This document shows, piece by piece, positions 62,541-64,000 of a stretch of 64,000 nucleotides of DNA. The position numbers and the translations under genes are program-made. The notes beneath the pieces are model-generated. The model saw only the letters and a list, made by a program, of their open reading frames with translations, did not search any database and was not told where the DNA came from. The DNA is from Sphagnum compactum (taxonomy: Eukaryota > Bryophyta > Sphagnopsida > Sphagnales). The DNA lies in the NCBI GenBank assembly GCA_965153455.1, contig OZ234498.1, positions 3,596,001 to 3,660,000 on the forward strand. The letters are read 5' to 3'. The first letter of the stretch is position 1. Each line of letters begins with the position of its first letter.

Positions 62541-63978
62541 TCACGTAGTAGAACCAGATGGTCTGAATCCAAGGGAGATGGCAATCAGCAATAGAAACAG
62601 CAACATAAGATCTCCTCCTGGCACAAGCCTGGTGGATTTCACCTGCTTGTTTTGATGATGGCTTCTGCGACGGTATTCCCAAGCCAAAACAGGAGGCAAT
62701 ACACCAAATAAGAAGCAGTTCGCATAAACTCCAGCAAAATTGAGTGCAGTTGCAAATGCTGTGGGACAGATGATTGCCACAGCTACCGAAGGTCCAAGTG
62801 CCATAGCTAATGCTGCCATTCTCCTTTTGTCTTGCCACCAACACTCTTCCAGACTGAACACATTCTGGTTTGTTGTCCCCGACACTGATTTCACAGAGCT
62901 CATGAAGAGATCTGCAGTATCCATCAGCTGTTTAGGAAAACTCAAAGCATATCCAATGAGAGTGGTTCCCAGTGCACTGAATGCAAATGCTTGCACAGCA
63001 GGTGCTGCAAGAGAGCTTGTGGAGAGAAGGAGCTTGATAGGATCCAGAATCTTGCTGCTGGACAACAACTGTGGAGGAGGTGCAAGAGCTAATATAACTG
63101 CATTCCACACCAAAACCATTGCTAATGGTATCACTCCACCACAGAGAATCGCATTGCGAGCTTCTTCAGGTGTTCCTCCAACAACTTTGCACACTAAGGG
63201 TGTGATAACATGGAAAGCTAAGGTCAAAGCAATGAGTGGAATTGCAGAAAGAACAGCCTGCAGGGTCAAGGAGGTGCCATAGCTTGTGGAGGAGGATCCA
63301 CTTCCAGGCATCATCATCATCATCATCATCAATTTCTCACGCTTTGCAGAAATACCAATCCCCACCAGACTTGTGATTGCCACAATCATCAGACTGCAAA
63401 GAGCTCTGTTGAGAGAATCCATGGCTTTGAAGGGAGCGAATGCCAACATTGCCATGACAATGCCAGGGCTCAAGCAGCAAACCAAACCTTGCGGCAAAGG
63501 AGGCAACCAGCATGCAACAACTGATCCAAGGCCTGCAATGCATGCTACCAAGAGTGCATAGATGAGGAGAGCATACACTGCAGATACAACAAGGCCACTT
63601 CTTCTGCCAAGAGTGTATACAGCCAATCCAGTAAAGCTCACTTCTTCTTCTCCTTGCTCCAACATCACTGCAACAACCACAGAGGTTTTTGTAAGAGCAG
63701 AGTTGAGATTCACAAATTCACAAAGAGAATTTTCTCTCCCAGTCAATGTCAGGTGAAGAAAACAACGAAAGAAAGCGGAAGAAACTTGCCTGCATAACTG
63801 AGCTCCGCCACCAACAAGATACTTGCCATGACATAAGCCCATGCAGCAACGATGGCAGCACTTGACGGAAGCAAACCTGCTTGCAAAGTAGCTGCAGGAA
63901 GGCCAAGAATGCCAGGCCCCACTGCAGTTCCCATGATTAACCCAACCGCTGATGCCAATCGATCACGCCCACCGATAG
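62541..63978 (-). CDS. Tyrosine/tryptophan-specific permease family protein (5' part outside window)
   Basis: A polytopic transporter of the aromatic amino-acid permease family (HAAAP; bacterial TyrP/Mtr relatives), which in plants is plastid-predicted and probably moves tyrosine or tryptophan across the envelope. Two exons are visible on the reverse strand, 63790-63978 and 62541-63667. The gene continues past the right edge with an exon ending before 63979. The first visible exon holds the family's opening helix, VGLIMGTAVGPGILGLPAAT, then AELSYAG; the second holds VSFTGLAVYTLGRRSG, PGIVMAMLAFAPF and ALCGGVIPLAM-like helices (ILCGGVIPLAMVLVW). The intron (63668-63789) has a GC donor (CAG|GCAAGT). 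A seven-methionine run (CAT repeat, about 63311-63331) sits in a loop. The last ~375 residues are intronless. The stop abuts a hairpin repeat array. Confidence 0.93.
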
Positions 63979-64000
63979 CTGCAAAACACAGCATGTGGCA

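Overview
This window looks like nuclear DNA from a streptophyte: a charophyte alga or a seed-free land plant. Several genes have the size, exon phases and motifs of green-plant families. These are an MBOAT lysophospholipid acyltransferase, a vacuolar-type serine carboxypeptidase, an AP2/ERF factor, a two-helix LHC-like thylakoid protein, a SWIB protein, a Tat-targeted lumenal FKBP16-3-like protein and a plastid-type tyrosine/tryptophan permease. All are split by GT-AG introns, with two GC-AG exceptions. Intergenic DNA is AT-rich and full of decayed transposons. The species cannot be named from this sequence.

Layout: 0.8-5.1 kb (+) lysophospholipid acyltransferase in 8 exons. 5.1-21.4 kb is gene-poor, with a composite Helitron-like element (9.1-10.2 kb), a retrotransposon relic with a PHD-like finger (11.0-11.5 kb) and a second Helitron-like element (15.5-16.0 kb). 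21.5-22.6 kb (+) AP2/ERF gene, then a pyrimidine tract and a degenerate ~0.4 kb tandem repeat. At 24.8 kb there is a possible two-exon start of an unrecognised gene. 25-35 kb is a transposon graveyard: a DUF7869-type transposase relic (-), two FCP1/HAD-like relics (+) and another frameshifted ORF (-). 35.2-38.7 kb (-) serine carboxypeptidase in 10 exons. 38.7-50.9 kb is AT-rich with short tandem duplications. From 50.9 kb onward the window is gene-dense: LHC-like gene (-), an unrecognised 3-exon gene (-) that shares a short upstream region with a SWIB gene (+), FKBP (+), minisatellite arrays (61.3-62.5 kb), and the permease (-), whose 5' end lies beyond the right edge.

The genes do not form an obvious pathway. 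Three products are predicted for plastids (LHC-like, FKBP, permease), one for the ER (acyltransferase) and one for the vacuole or secretory route (carboxypeptidase). Exon models were assembled by hand from reading frame, splice consensus and recalled family motifs. No database search was possible.
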